Positions 46,080 to 53,624 of a DNA stretch of 64,000 bases are shown here, in pieces (the first letter of the stretch is position 1; each line of letters starts with the position of its first letter). This DNA is from Maribacter algicola (GTDB lineage Bacteria; Bacteroidota; Bacteroidia; Flavobacteriales; Flavobacteriaceae): positions 558,001 through 622,000 of the forward strand of contig NZ_QUSX01000001.1 in NCBI RefSeq assembly GCF_003933245.1, read 5' to 3'. The notes beneath the pieces were generated by a model, which had not been told where the DNA came from, did no database searches, and saw only the letters and a list, made by a program, of their open reading frames with translations. A program made the position numbers and the translations under genes.

Positions 46080-47303
46080 TTAGACATTTTCCTTTTGGAA
46101 TACGGCCCGGAAGGTTCTAAATATGATCCACATGTCATATAAAAAGGCCCGCTTGCTGTTGGCGTATTCCACATATTTTACATCCAATTGTTTGCGTTCC
46201 TCAGGGGACATCTTTGATGTTCTTCCGCGCGCCTCTACTTGCCAGAGGCCCGTAATTCCGGCCGGACCATTAAAACGCTCCGTCCACTCGTCCGTGGTCA
46301 ACATTTCCGCCTCGTACAGTGGCAGGGGCCTGTTCCCAACGATGGACATATCGCCCCTGAGTACGTTGATCAATTGCGGAAGTTCATCGATACTCAATTT
46401 CCGGATGATCTTTCCCACCTTGGTGATCCGCGGGTCGTTATCGAACTTTACAAAGGCACTGTCCGTCTGCTTTCGTTTCTTCTCATTAAAGGCAAGTTCC
46501 TCTATTTCTGAATCATCGCCGTAGAGTTTGATTCCGTTGGAAAGGGTGATCTCCTCCAAGTACGCATCCTCATCCTTCGAATCCTCGTGTACATACTGGT
46601 TCAGGTGTTGGAATTCCTTCAAGCGCTTATCGGCATCCGGATACATGGACCTCAACTTTAGAAAATTGAAGATCTTGTAGCCCGTACCTACCCTCTTTGA
46701 GATATAATACACCTTCCCTTTGGATTCCAGTCGAATGGCCATAATAACCAAGAGCAGAAACGGAGCCGCAAGGAGTAGCACGGTCCCGGCGAGAACGATG
46801 TCAAAACTACGTTTCCAAAACCCGATCTTATATCTTTTGGAGCTTTTATTGGTGGATATTTTATTTTGTAAAAGATTTGACTTTAGTTCCCTTAAAAAGG
46901 AAACCCGCTCCAGAATCTGTTGCATACCCAAGGGATAGACGAAAAAATCATCGAAGCCATGTTCTATGGCCAATTGTTTTTCTCTTTTGCCCAATGCCTT
47001 GCCCAAAAGGATAAAGGGAATTTTCTGTTCCGGATCAAAAGTATCCGTAACATATTCCTTAAAGGCGACCATACCGTCGTCGTACAATCCAAAATCACAC
47101 AAAATGGCATCTATGGCGTTATGGGAAAGGCTCCACTTTTTGTCCTTATAACTCCCTTGGCCATGGATCCATTTTATGGCCTTTTCAACGCTATCTACCA
47201 TGTGGATGGCGGTTCCATTTTCCTTTTTATGGATTTCCTTCATCAACACCTCATAGCTACCTATGTATAGTAAAACCGTAGTCCTGTCCGTAGTAACCTC
47301 CAT
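46080..47303 (-). CDS. Undecaprenyl-phosphate sugar transferase fused to a degenerate receiver domain
   Basis: A 407-residue fusion. Residues 1-140 look like a response-regulator receiver: a beta strand TVLLYIGS, an acceptor-like Asp70 in AILCDFGLYDDG, PFILLGK and FFVYPLG. The acidic pair is missing, the Thr/Ser is Gly101 and the conserved Lys is Tyr123, so phosphorylation is doubtful. Residues 160-407 are a bacterial sugar transferase (PHPT): KRSFDIVLAG, one hydrophobic hairpin (LLLAAPFLLLVIMAI), KLRSM, DELPQLINVLRGDMSIVG and GLWQVEARGR. An insert of about 70 acidic residues separates KLRSM from NDPRIT. It attaches the first sugar phosphate to undecaprenyl phosphate. Confidence 0.88.
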   Translation of the reverse strand: MEVTTDRTTVLLYIGSYEVLMKEIHKKENGTAIHMVDSVEKAIKWIHGQGSYKDKKWSLSHNAIDAILCDFGLYDDGMVAFKEYVTDTFDPEQKIPFILLGKALGKREKQLAIEHGFDDFFVYPLGMQQILERVSFLRELKSNLLQNKISTNKSSKRYKIGFWKRSFDIVLAGTVLLLAAPFLLLVIMAIRLESKGKVYYISKRVGTGYKIFNFLKLRSMYPDADKRLKEFQHLNQYVHEDSKDEDAYLEEITLSNGIKLYGDDSEIEELAFNEKKRKQTDSAFVKFDNDPRITKVGKIIRKLSIDELPQLINVLRGDMSIVGNRPLPLYEAEMLTTDEWTERFNGPAGITGLWQVEARGRTSKMSPEERKQLDVKYVEYANSKRAFLYDMWIIFRTFRAVFQKENV

Positions 47304-47305
47304 TC

Positions 47306-47668
47306 TTACTGCATTATCAGTTTATCAACACGTATCAATAGTTCTTCCGGATTAAAAGGTTTTACCATATAATCCTGTGCCCCTAGGCGAAGGCATTTAA
47401 TACGATCGGCACTGCTCTCACGACAGCTGAGCACAATGATGGGAATGTCCGAAAACAGTCCAGAACCCTTTACCTTTTCAATCAACTGAAAACCATCCAT
47501 TTCAGGCATCTCCAAGTCTGTAATTATCAAGTCGGGCAAATTTCCCTTTTGCAACCAAGTAAGGGCTTCCAATCCATTTTCTTTCGTAGTAACTTTGTAG
47601 GATTGGCCTAAGAATTGTGCAACAAGCTCACTTAGAGACTGCTTGTCGTCTATGACTAAAATTTCCAT
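47306..47668 (-). CDS. Stand-alone response regulator (receiver only)
   Basis: A 120-residue CheY-like protein with all functional residues: Asp7-Asp8 in LVIDDKQ, acceptor Asp51 in IITDLEMPEMDG, Ser81 in IIVLSC and Lys103 in YMVKPFNPEEL. No output domain. It is the first gene of the exopolysaccharide operon and ends 2 bases before the sugar transferase carrying a pseudo-receiver, which suggests that the two interact, for instance by receiver-receiver pairing. The cognate kinase is not adjacent; the hybrid kinase at 28775 is a candidate. Confidence 0.93.
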   Translation of the reverse strand: MEILVIDDKQSLSELVAQFLGQSYKVTTKENGLEALTWLQKGNLPDLIITDLEMPEMDGFQLIEKVKGSGLFSDIPIIVLSCRESSADRIKCLRLGAQDYMVKPFNPEELLIRVDKLIMQ

Positions 47669-47746
47669 AACATTACATTTGTAGGTTTATTTAATAACGA
47701 AATGTAAGATTTATATTACCTTTTGGTTCTGTTTTGTTGTAAACCC

Positions 47747-47764
47747 ATGGCATATCGTTGCCAT
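47747..47764. promoter_or_regulatory. Perfect dyad in the exopolysaccharide operon leader
   Basis: ATGGCA-TATCGT-TGCCAT is a perfect 6-base inverted repeat with a 6-base spacer, 79 bases upstream of the response-regulator start codon. Its position in the 180-base promoter region fits a transcription-factor operator for the operon. No canonical TAnnTTTG box was found close by. Functional role is inferred. Confidence 0.45.
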
Positions 47765-47849
47765 TACCTATAAAGTAGTTGACAGTATTTTCTTACTTAT
47801 ACGATTTGAATCGATTAAATAAATTACCCCGTCTCAAGAGAAATAGAGA

Positions 47850-47875
47850 AAAAGCCGATACGCATATCGGCTTTT
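47850..47875 (-). terminator. Bidirectional-looking intrinsic terminator
   Basis: AAAAGCCGATA-CGCA-TATCGGCTTTT forms an 11-base stem. It lies after the stop of the 45-residue gene (47912) and before the promoter region of the exopolysaccharide operon, so it separates the two minus-strand units. Confidence 0.85.
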
Positions 47876-47911
47876 AAAGACTCGGGGGAAACTACCTGTT
47901 GTAGTTTTCTT

Positions 47912-48049
47912 TTAAGGGGCTACTGGCGTTCTTGTACTAACGATTATTTCCTTTCCGTTGATGACCACATCACAGATCTGATAAATTTTTAGCGTTTTTG
48001 AGACTTCCAAATAGCCGAGGGATTTTCTGAGTTTATTGCCTTTTTTCAT
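47912..48049 (-). CDS. Hypothetical 45-residue protein
   Basis: An ATG at 48049 opens a frame of 45 codons: a basic start (MKKGNKLRKSLGYLEVSKTL) followed by IYQICDVVINGKEIIVSTR and a TAA at 47912-47914, with a terminator 37 bases later. Codon use looks coding and the gene has its own terminator, supporting reality. No family recognised and no signal or membrane segment. It sits between the MutS-like gene and the exopolysaccharide operon. Confidence 0.45.
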   Translation of the reverse strand: MKKGNKLRKSLGYLEVSKTLKIYQICDVVINGKEIIVSTRTPVAP

Positions 48050-48217
48050 TGTAATTGTCGTTTGATTTGATAACAAATGTAGCAACCGTTCCCAATGCTA
48101 TGGTGCAGTTAAAGATGAATGGTCTAAATACTGTAGATGAATGGGAATAAACTATGGACAAATAAAAGTTCCGTTCAAATTTGCGCTATGGAATTGGTCT
48201 ATCCTACAATAAGTACG

Positions 48218-49993
48218 CTATTCTTGGATGATGTCCATTTTTCGCAATAGAAAGGATGCGTTCATATTTTGACAAATGCCCTTCTTAAAAGTATAGTCAA
48301 AATGAAGCTCGTCATCAATTATCTCCGCATCAAAATAGTAGTTTTTAATTTGTGGCAGTTCCTGGGCCACTTCGCACAAACTAAGATCATGGGTGGCTAT
48401 AATTCCCGATGCTCCTGAGGATACCAATCGCTCCACGAATTTTCTGGACCCAATTGCCTTATCCTTACTATTCGTTCCTTTGAGAATCTCATCCAAAACA
48501 ACAAAATAATTTTCCTTTTGAATTTCGTCTACAATGAACTTCAATCTTTTTAATTCCGAAAAGAAATAGGAGGCTTCATCGGTCAAGGAATCCGATGTAC
48601 GCATGCTGGTTATCAATTTTATGGGATTATATTCCATGGATGCCGCACATACGGGCAGCCCGATGTTGGCCATCACTATCTGCAAGGAAACGGTTCTCAA
48701 AAAGGTGCTTTTGCCGGCCATATTGGCGCCGGTGATGATAAAGAAATCCGTTCGATCAATCACGTAGTCATTAACCACACATTTTTTGGGGTCCAGCAAA
48801 GGATGTCCCGCCTGCTTTGATCTAATGCATATTTCGTTTTCCTTAAGAATTGGAAATGTATATCCCGGATGGTTAAAGACAAAATTCGCCAAGCTGTTGT
48901 GGGCATCGAAAAAGGCGATACAATCGAACCAAACACCCATAGATTCCTTGTGTTCAGAAATCCACTTTTCAACCCTAAATGCCGTAAATAGGCCCCTTAG
49001 AAACAAGCCGTTTCCAAAAATGAGGTATAACAGGTTGTTGTTTTGGTCCAAATCCGACAGTAAACCAGCGAATTCCCTTAGCACTGCCGAAGTCTTTCTA
49101 CCATGGCTCTGTATTCCAACCTGTTTTTCCTTTAGTAAGGCCGACTCAAATTTTTGTGCTTCGATGGCCGCCAGCAAACGATTGTAGCGCTCAAATATCG
49201 ACTGGATCTTACTTGTCCCGGAAACTAGCTTTGTCATTTTTTTGGAAAAGGCACCTGTAATCAACAGTCCCAACAACAACCAGTAGAACAATACCGATGC
49301 GGGTAGAAAACCCATTAGCAATAGGCCAAAAAACAGGATACTGCCTCCAGTGTACAACCATGGTAAAAATCGCATAATACCCGGAACAAAGGGTGTATAA
49401 TTTAAAATCCAATGCAAAGCCGTCTGGGTAGTTATTCCCGACTTCGACAAAGCCGCGGTGGCGGCAAAATCCTGTCGCCATTTGGGAATTTGGGCCAATT
49501 CCTTCAGCGCCTCCTGCTTTTCTTCAATTCGGTCTGTAGTGTTTTCCTTTAGTATGAAAGCCAGGAGTTGGCCGCCTTCAGGAAGGCTGCTTCTGTTCAG
49601 ATACTGATAAAAAGAACCATTTCCAAAAAGGTCTATATCCTGACTGTAAAAATGGGTGTCATCCTTAAAACCTGAACCGTCAGGTAGGTTTTTAAAGTCC
49701 CTGTTTAAAGCCTGAATCTCGGTTTCGTTAAGGAAAATCAGCTTTTTAAGCTTGTCTCTTTTGTACTGCAAATCGGTATGCCTGGAGACCAAATAAAGAA
49801 AAATAGCAATGGCAACGACCATCGCTACAAGGACCATCCTGGTATTCCCATATAAAAAATAAACACCAAATACAGCAAGCATGAAAACGACCAAACGGAC
49901 GGTGCTTGAGGCGAGCAATTGTTTCTTCACCATTTCCAATTGCACCTTGTATGATTTTATTTCTTCCTGATAAAAAGATTGGGGGTCCCTCAT
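48218..49993 (-). CDS. Membrane-anchored MutS-like ATPase
   Basis: A 591-residue protein. The C-terminal 240 residues are a MutS-type domain V ATPase: Walker A ITGANMAGKSTFLRT, the signature DSLTDEASYFFSELKRL, Walker B YFVVLDEILKGTNS and the His switch ATHD. The N-terminal part lacks the mismatch-binding domain and has two hydrophobic hairpins (about residues 30-66 and 210-248), so the protein is membrane-bound. Members of this family are common in Bacteroidota and annotated as DNA mismatch repair, but without domain I and with membrane anchors that role is unlikely. True function unknown. Stands alone. Confidence 0.85.
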   Translation of the reverse strand: MRDPQSFYQEEIKSYKVQLEMVKKQLLASSTVRLVVFMLAVFGVYFLYGNTRMVLVAMVVAIAIFLYLVSRHTDLQYKRDKLKKLIFLNETEIQALNRDFKNLPDGSGFKDDTHFYSQDIDLFGNGSFYQYLNRSSLPEGGQLLAFILKENTTDRIEEKQEALKELAQIPKWRQDFAATAALSKSGITTQTALHWILNYTPFVPGIMRFLPWLYTGGSILFFGLLLMGFLPASVLFYWLLLGLLITGAFSKKMTKLVSGTSKIQSIFERYNRLLAAIEAQKFESALLKEKQVGIQSHGRKTSAVLREFAGLLSDLDQNNNLLYLIFGNGLFLRGLFTAFRVEKWISEHKESMGVWFDCIAFFDAHNSLANFVFNHPGYTFPILKENEICIRSKQAGHPLLDPKKCVVNDYVIDRTDFFIITGANMAGKSTFLRTVSLQIVMANIGLPVCAASMEYNPIKLITSMRTSDSLTDEASYFFSELKRLKFIVDEIQKENYFVVLDEILKGTNSKDKAIGSRKFVERLVSSGASGIIATHDLSLCEVAQELPQIKNYYFDAEIIDDELHFDYTFKKGICQNMNASFLLRKMDIIQE

Positions 49994-50032
49994 TCAGTTG
50001 CCAATTTCTTGAATTTCAACAAAAGTAGGGTT

Positions 50033-50506
50033 TCAATCGCTAAGCAGGGAAACCAACATGGATATTTGGCCTAAATGGTAGATATCATGTTGGGAAATAC
50101 TGGTCAAAATTGGACCATAAGTATATTTTTTGCCTGGAACCTTCTTCTCTAAAAGATGGTCGTTTTCAGTAATCAATTTTTCCAATAAATCAGTTTGAGT
50201 ACGCTGTAAATTCAACAACAAAGCTTTCCATTCCGGTTCGTTTTTTATAATTACCGGTGTCCAATCCTCTAAGCTATCTATTACTAAATCATATGATTCA
50301 TCACCCTCCAACTTTTTAAGCAAGAAAATACGCCAATTGATAATATGTTGGACTAGAACCGCAATGGACTTGGAACCATAGATTTGTTCATTAACGATGC
50401 TCCACGGCACTTTTTCAAGCTTCTCCATTAAAGAAACCCCATACCATGGCTTCCCATTGAAACATTCCTTTAAATTTCTTATTATATATTGCAATTCCAA
50501 ATCCAT
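50033..50506 (-). CDS. DinB-family protein
   Basis: A 157-residue four-helix-bundle protein of the DinB/YfiT type. Likely metal ligands are in AVLVQHIINWRIFLLKKL and SQHDIYHLGQISML, where HxxxH-like histidines close the site. DinB proteins in this group often act as thiol-dependent (bacillithiol or other) transferases, but most are uncharacterised. Its start abuts the stop of mmcQ/yjbR with no gap, so the two are cotranscribed. Confidence 0.82.
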   Translation of the reverse strand: MDLELQYIIRNLKECFNGKPWYGVSLMEKLEKVPWSIVNEQIYGSKSIAVLVQHIINWRIFLLKKLEGDESYDLVIDSLEDWTPVIIKNEPEWKALLLNLQRTQTDLLEKLITENDHLLEKKVPGKKYTYGPILTSISQHDIYHLGQISMLVSLLSD

Positions 50507-50866
50507 CTAATATAAATTGTCATACTCCGCCCTAAGCTTTTTTGGGAACTTGGCCACCACCAAATCATAGGAATGGTCCGTAAGCTCTAAAACCAACTTG
50601 GGCTGCAAACGTTCTATAAAGAGGGTATTCCAATGGATTTTGCTCATATGGTAGCCTGGAATGATTAATCCGTCGTATTGCTCCCTTAATTTCTCCCCTC
50701 TATTTGGGTCACACTTAAGGTTCACTTGTGAAGGTACCCGTTCCAAACCACATAAGGCAAACATTTTACCCATGACCTTGAAAACGAGGGTCTTTTGGTC
50801 AAATGGAAATCCTTCCGTTACGCCCTTTTTTGATAGACAGTATTCCCGAAAGACCTCAATGTTCAT
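50507..50866 (-). CDS. MmcQ/YjbR-family DNA-binding-like protein
   Basis: A 119-residue protein of standard family length (MmcQ/YjbR, CyaY-like fold): FREYCLSKKGVTEGFPFDQ, KMFALCGLERVPSQVNLKCDP, PGYHMSKIHWNTLF and LTDHSYDLVVAKFPKKLR. The fold is suggested to bind DNA, but no role is established. The ATG at 50866 is just 6 bases from the 621-base heptanucleotide array, so its 5' leader and ribosome-binding region consist of (CCAACAA) repeats. Its ATGA start overlaps the stop of an open frame that runs through the array. Confidence 0.88.
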   Translation of the reverse strand: MNIEVFREYCLSKKGVTEGFPFDQKTLVFKVMGKMFALCGLERVPSQVNLKCDPNRGEKLREQYDGLIIPGYHMSKIHWNTLFIERLQPKLVLELTDHSYDLVVAKFPKKLRAEYDNLY

Positions 50867-50872
50867 CTTGAA

Positions 50873-51493
50873 TTGGTTGTTGGTTGTTGGTTGTTGGTTG
50901 TTGGTTGTTGGTTGTTGGTTGTTGGTTGTTGGTTGTTGGTTGTTGGTTGTTGGTTGTTGGTTGTTGGTTGTTGGTTGTTGGTTGTTGGTTGTTGGTTGTT
51001 GGTTGTTGGTTGTTGGTTGTTGGTTGTTGGTTGTTGGTTGTTGGTTGTTGGTTGTTGGTTGTTGGTTGTTGGTTGTTGGTTGTTGGTTGTTGGTTGTTGG
51101 TTGTTGGTTGTTGGTTGTTGGTTGTTGGTTGTTGGTTGTTGGTTGTTGGTTGTTGGTTGTTGGTTGTTGGTTGTTGGTTGTTGGTTGTTGGTTGTTGGTT
51201 GTTGGTTGTTGGTTGTTGGTTGTTGGTTGTTGGTTGTTGGTTGTTGGTTGTTGGTTGTTGGTTGTTGGTTGTTGGTTGTTGGTTGTTGGTTGTTGGTTGT
51301 TGGTTGTTGGTTGTTGGTTGTTGGTTGTTGGTTGTTGGTTGTTGGTTGTTGGTTGTTGGTTGTTGGTTGTTGGTTGTTGGTTGTTGGTTGTTGGTTGTTG
51401 GTTGTTGGTTGTTGGTTGTTGGTTGTTGGTTGTTGGTTGTTGGTTGTTGGTTGTTGGTTGTTGGTTGTTGGTTGTTGGTTGTTGGTTGTTGGT
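50873..51493. repeat. Heptanucleotide tandem array 2, (TTGGTTG) about 89 copies
   Basis: A 621-base uninterrupted run of the same heptamer as array 1, in the same strand orientation. It lies immediately upstream of mmcQ/yjbR and 181 bases from the GNAT gene. On the minus strand it reads CCAACAA, open in all frames (QPTTNNQ). An ATG at 51516 starts a frame through the whole array that stops at 50863-50865, overlapping the mmcQ ATG. Between 51494 and 51673 there is only AT-rich DNA with degenerate repeats (CCTTGCTCCTTGCTCCTAAC); no gene seen. Confidence 0.97.
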
Positions 51494-51673
51494 AAAATAA
51501 TCATTACATAATACAATTGAAAAATATTCAGTATTTAAAAAATTGTACTAAGTAAGATATACCCTTAAACAAAAACAATTCCAACACGCATTGAACAAAT
51601 CACTTCGTACTGCAATCCTGCGAAGACATAGTTTTTGTAACCTTTCAATCCTTGCTCCTTGCTCCTAACAAAA

Positions 51674-52219
51674 CTATCCCCTCTTTTTTGACGCAACAAG
51701 CTTTAGAAAGGCATCCATATCACTCCAAACGTATCGGGTTTTGGAGAAGGTTTTATCCCCAATATCATTCGCTTCCACACTTTCAAATCGTTGGCCACCA
51801 ATACGATCATAAAAAGTAACGGCCGCATAGTTGACATCCAACACCCATAAATAAAAACCGTTTGCGTAGTTTCTTACCTTTATCTTCTCCGCCAATTGCT
51901 GCATTAATAGTGTACCGATGCCTTTGCCCTTAGCATTGGCACTTACGTGTAAATTATCAAGATATGCACCGTAAACAGGATTTTCCTCAAAGTAAGAACA
52001 TATAAAGCCTAAAAGTTCTCCCTGCTCCTCGGCAATGATAATAAACTGATTTTCTTTTGGATGCGCGAAACGTTCGTTCCAAACCGTAAGCCTATCCTTA
52101 ACGACCTCATTATCCAGAAAATGGGCGCTGAACGCTTGCCTATAGTTTTGCTGCCAACTTAAAGCGTGCAATTGGGCTATACGTTGTGCATCTTCGGCTG
52201 AAGCTTGCTTAAAAACCAC
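51674..52219 (-). CDS. GNAT-family N-acetyltransferase
   Basis: A 181-residue acetyltransferase. The acetyl-CoA pyrophosphate loop is SANAKGKGIGTLLMQQLAE (Q/RxxGxG/A variant), preceded by the strand YGAYLDNLHV and followed by FYLWVLDVNYAAVTFYDRIG, the typical last strand and helix. Substrate cannot be guessed. Start of a minus-strand group running toward the array; the Dabb gene upstream is 10 bases away. Confidence 0.9.
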   Translation of the reverse strand: MVFKQASAEDAQRIAQLHALSWQQNYRQAFSAHFLDNEVVKDRLTVWNERFAHPKENQFIIIAEEQGELLGFICSYFEENPVYGAYLDNLHVSANAKGKGIGTLLMQQLAEKIKVRNYANGFYLWVLDVNYAAVTFYDRIGGQRFESVEANDIGDKTFSKTRYVWSDMDAFLKLVASKKRG

Positions 52220-52229
52220 CTATGAAATA

Positions 52230-52622
52230 CTAGATGCCGACCGAATCGTAGACGATAACCTTCTCCCAAAGATGTTCTGACTCTTCAATGAAAAGTTTAT
52301 GTGGGGCTTCATCCTGGTACGCCTGTTGTGCCTCGGCAGATTCGAAGGAAACCATTAGGGAAAAAGTAAAGGAACCATCCACTACGTCCCTGCTCGCTTT
52401 TGGCGGGGTCCCTATGAACTTGGTCTTGGCATACCCGGAATTGTCCAAAAATTTTGACAGGGACTTTACAAAGGCATCCCTATCAGCCTGACTATCTGGA
52501 TTTTTCAACCAAAAAAATACGGTGTGGTTGAAATTAGGATCGAATTCTTTCATGTTTTCTTTTGTTTGGCCAAAGGCCATGGTTGTAAGTACCAAAAATA
52601 CTAAAGTTGTAATAGTTTTCAT
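52230..52622 (-). CDS. Secreted Dabb (stress-responsive A/B barrel) protein
   Basis: A 130-residue protein with a signal peptide (TTLVFLVLTTMAFGQ) and a Dabb ferredoxin-like barrel: NHTVFFWLKNPDSQADRDAF, GTPPKASRDVVDGSFTFSLM and QAYQDEAPHKLFIEES, the last containing the conserved His. Dabb domains form dimeric barrels of mostly unknown activity; export to the periplasm is less usual but frequent in Bacteroidota. Confidence 0.85.
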   Translation of the reverse strand: MKTITTLVFLVLTTMAFGQTKENMKEFDPNFNHTVFFWLKNPDSQADRDAFVKSLSKFLDNSGYAKTKFIGTPPKASRDVVDGSFTFSLMVSFESAEAQQAYQDEAPHKLFIEESEHLWEKVIVYDSVGI

Positions 52623-52648
52623 GTGATTGTATCCGTAGTTTGATAAGT

Positions 52649-53272
52649 TTATTGTTCGAGTAGTCTCTTGTCCTTTTCCGAAATATGCAAGGCGGTATAA
52701 TCCAATTTCCAGCCAATGGTCTCCACAATCTTTTCAATGAGCAAAACCGATTGTAAAGCCTCTTTTCTGGCAGTCTCCATAAGTCCACTTTCCGGTATTT
52801 TTTCCCGAATATGCTTTTTTGCCTCGATGTTGAGACTGGTCAAATCGTCTGGGGTAAAGGTATTGAAAAGTCCGTTTTTAATATCATAAAATTCCAAATC
52901 GGGCTCAATCGACAAAACCTCAGGTTCCGGAAAATTGGATAGGATGATCTTCCTTTTGCCAGTATCGGCATGCATCAATATTTTATTGAGGTCGTACCCA
53001 ATTTGTGCTTTCGCCTTAATGACGATGAGCGCCTTTTTTTTGCTGCTCAACAGGCTCATAAACCGCTCCCGTGTATTTTCGTACTTGTAGACTTCGGCAA
53101 AATCGCCCTCCACAGAAATTAACTTGCAGACACTGCGTATCTTTTCCAATAAAACGGCGGATTGATGCGTAGTAATTTCCTTGCTCTGTTTTTTTCGGAA
53201 CAGGGAAAACAACCAATACATGCTGATTCCACCCAAAATAAGGCCCAAAAAGACATCAAGTATATTATCCAT
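52649..53272 (-). CDS. DUF4230 protein, membrane anchored
   Basis: A 207-residue protein with one N-terminal helix (DNILDVFLGLILGGISMYWLF) and a DUF4230 domain: EKIRSVCKLISVEGDFAEVY, KKALIVIKAKAQIGYDLNKI and KKIILSNFPEPEVLSIEPDL-like text (here RKIILSNFPEPEVLSIEP). Function unknown; the domain faces the periplasm or cytoplasm depending on topology. It overlaps the DUF4260 gene by 8 bases. Confidence 0.85.
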   Translation of the reverse strand: MDNILDVFLGLILGGISMYWLFSLFRKKQSKEITTHQSAVLLEKIRSVCKLISVEGDFAEVYKYENTRERFMSLLSSKKKALIVIKAKAQIGYDLNKILMHADTGKRKIILSNFPEPEVLSIEPDLEFYDIKNGLFNTFTPDDLTSLNIEAKKHIREKIPESGLMETARKEALQSVLLIEKIVETIGWKLDYTALHISEKDKRLLEQ

Positions 53273-53624
53273 TCCTTTTTCCTATCTCCCCTAAATGGGT
53301 GTATTTAAATCCCTTTTCATATTTAAGTCCATACCCAAAAATCCGGTCCATAGATGCGTGCGCGAATAGTATGACCCCTATCATCTGAACGACGGGCATT
53401 GAGAGGTAGATCCCCAAAAAATACAAAAGTATGGCAATTCCCTTATGGTGGAAAAGATTATATGCAATGGCCCCAACCTTTTCGTTTACCAGATAACCGA
53501 GCATGCCAATATCCGGCGTTAGCAGTAGTACAAAAAATAACCACCACGGGTAGCCCAAAAGTCCGTACATAAAAAGACCCAATGCAAACATGGCCAATTC
53601 CTCCAATCTCAACAAATTCCTCAT
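53265..53624 (-). CDS. DUF4260 membrane protein
   Basis: A 119-residue protein with three to four hydrophobic segments and the family motifs RLEELAMFALGLFMY, LLTPDIGMLGYLVN, YNLFHHKG and FAHASMDRIFGYGLKY. Function unknown. It overlaps the upstream cyclase gene by 4 bases and the downstream DUF4230 gene by 8, so all three are translated as a group. Confidence 0.88.
   Translation of the reverse strand: MRNLLRLEELAMFALGLFMYGLLGYPWWLFFVLLLTPDIGMLGYLVNEKVGAIAYNLFHHKGIAILLYFLGIYLSMPVVQMIGVILFAHASMDRIFGYGLKYEKGFKYTHLGEIGKRNG

Noticed and set aside
48218..49993. Calling the gene mutS (mismatch repair)
   Set aside because: Mismatch-recognition domain is missing and membrane segments are present.
50661..51500. 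279-codon forward open frame across the second array
   Set aside because: Its non-repeat part is antisense to mmcQ/yjbR, a well-recognised gene; the rest is repeat.
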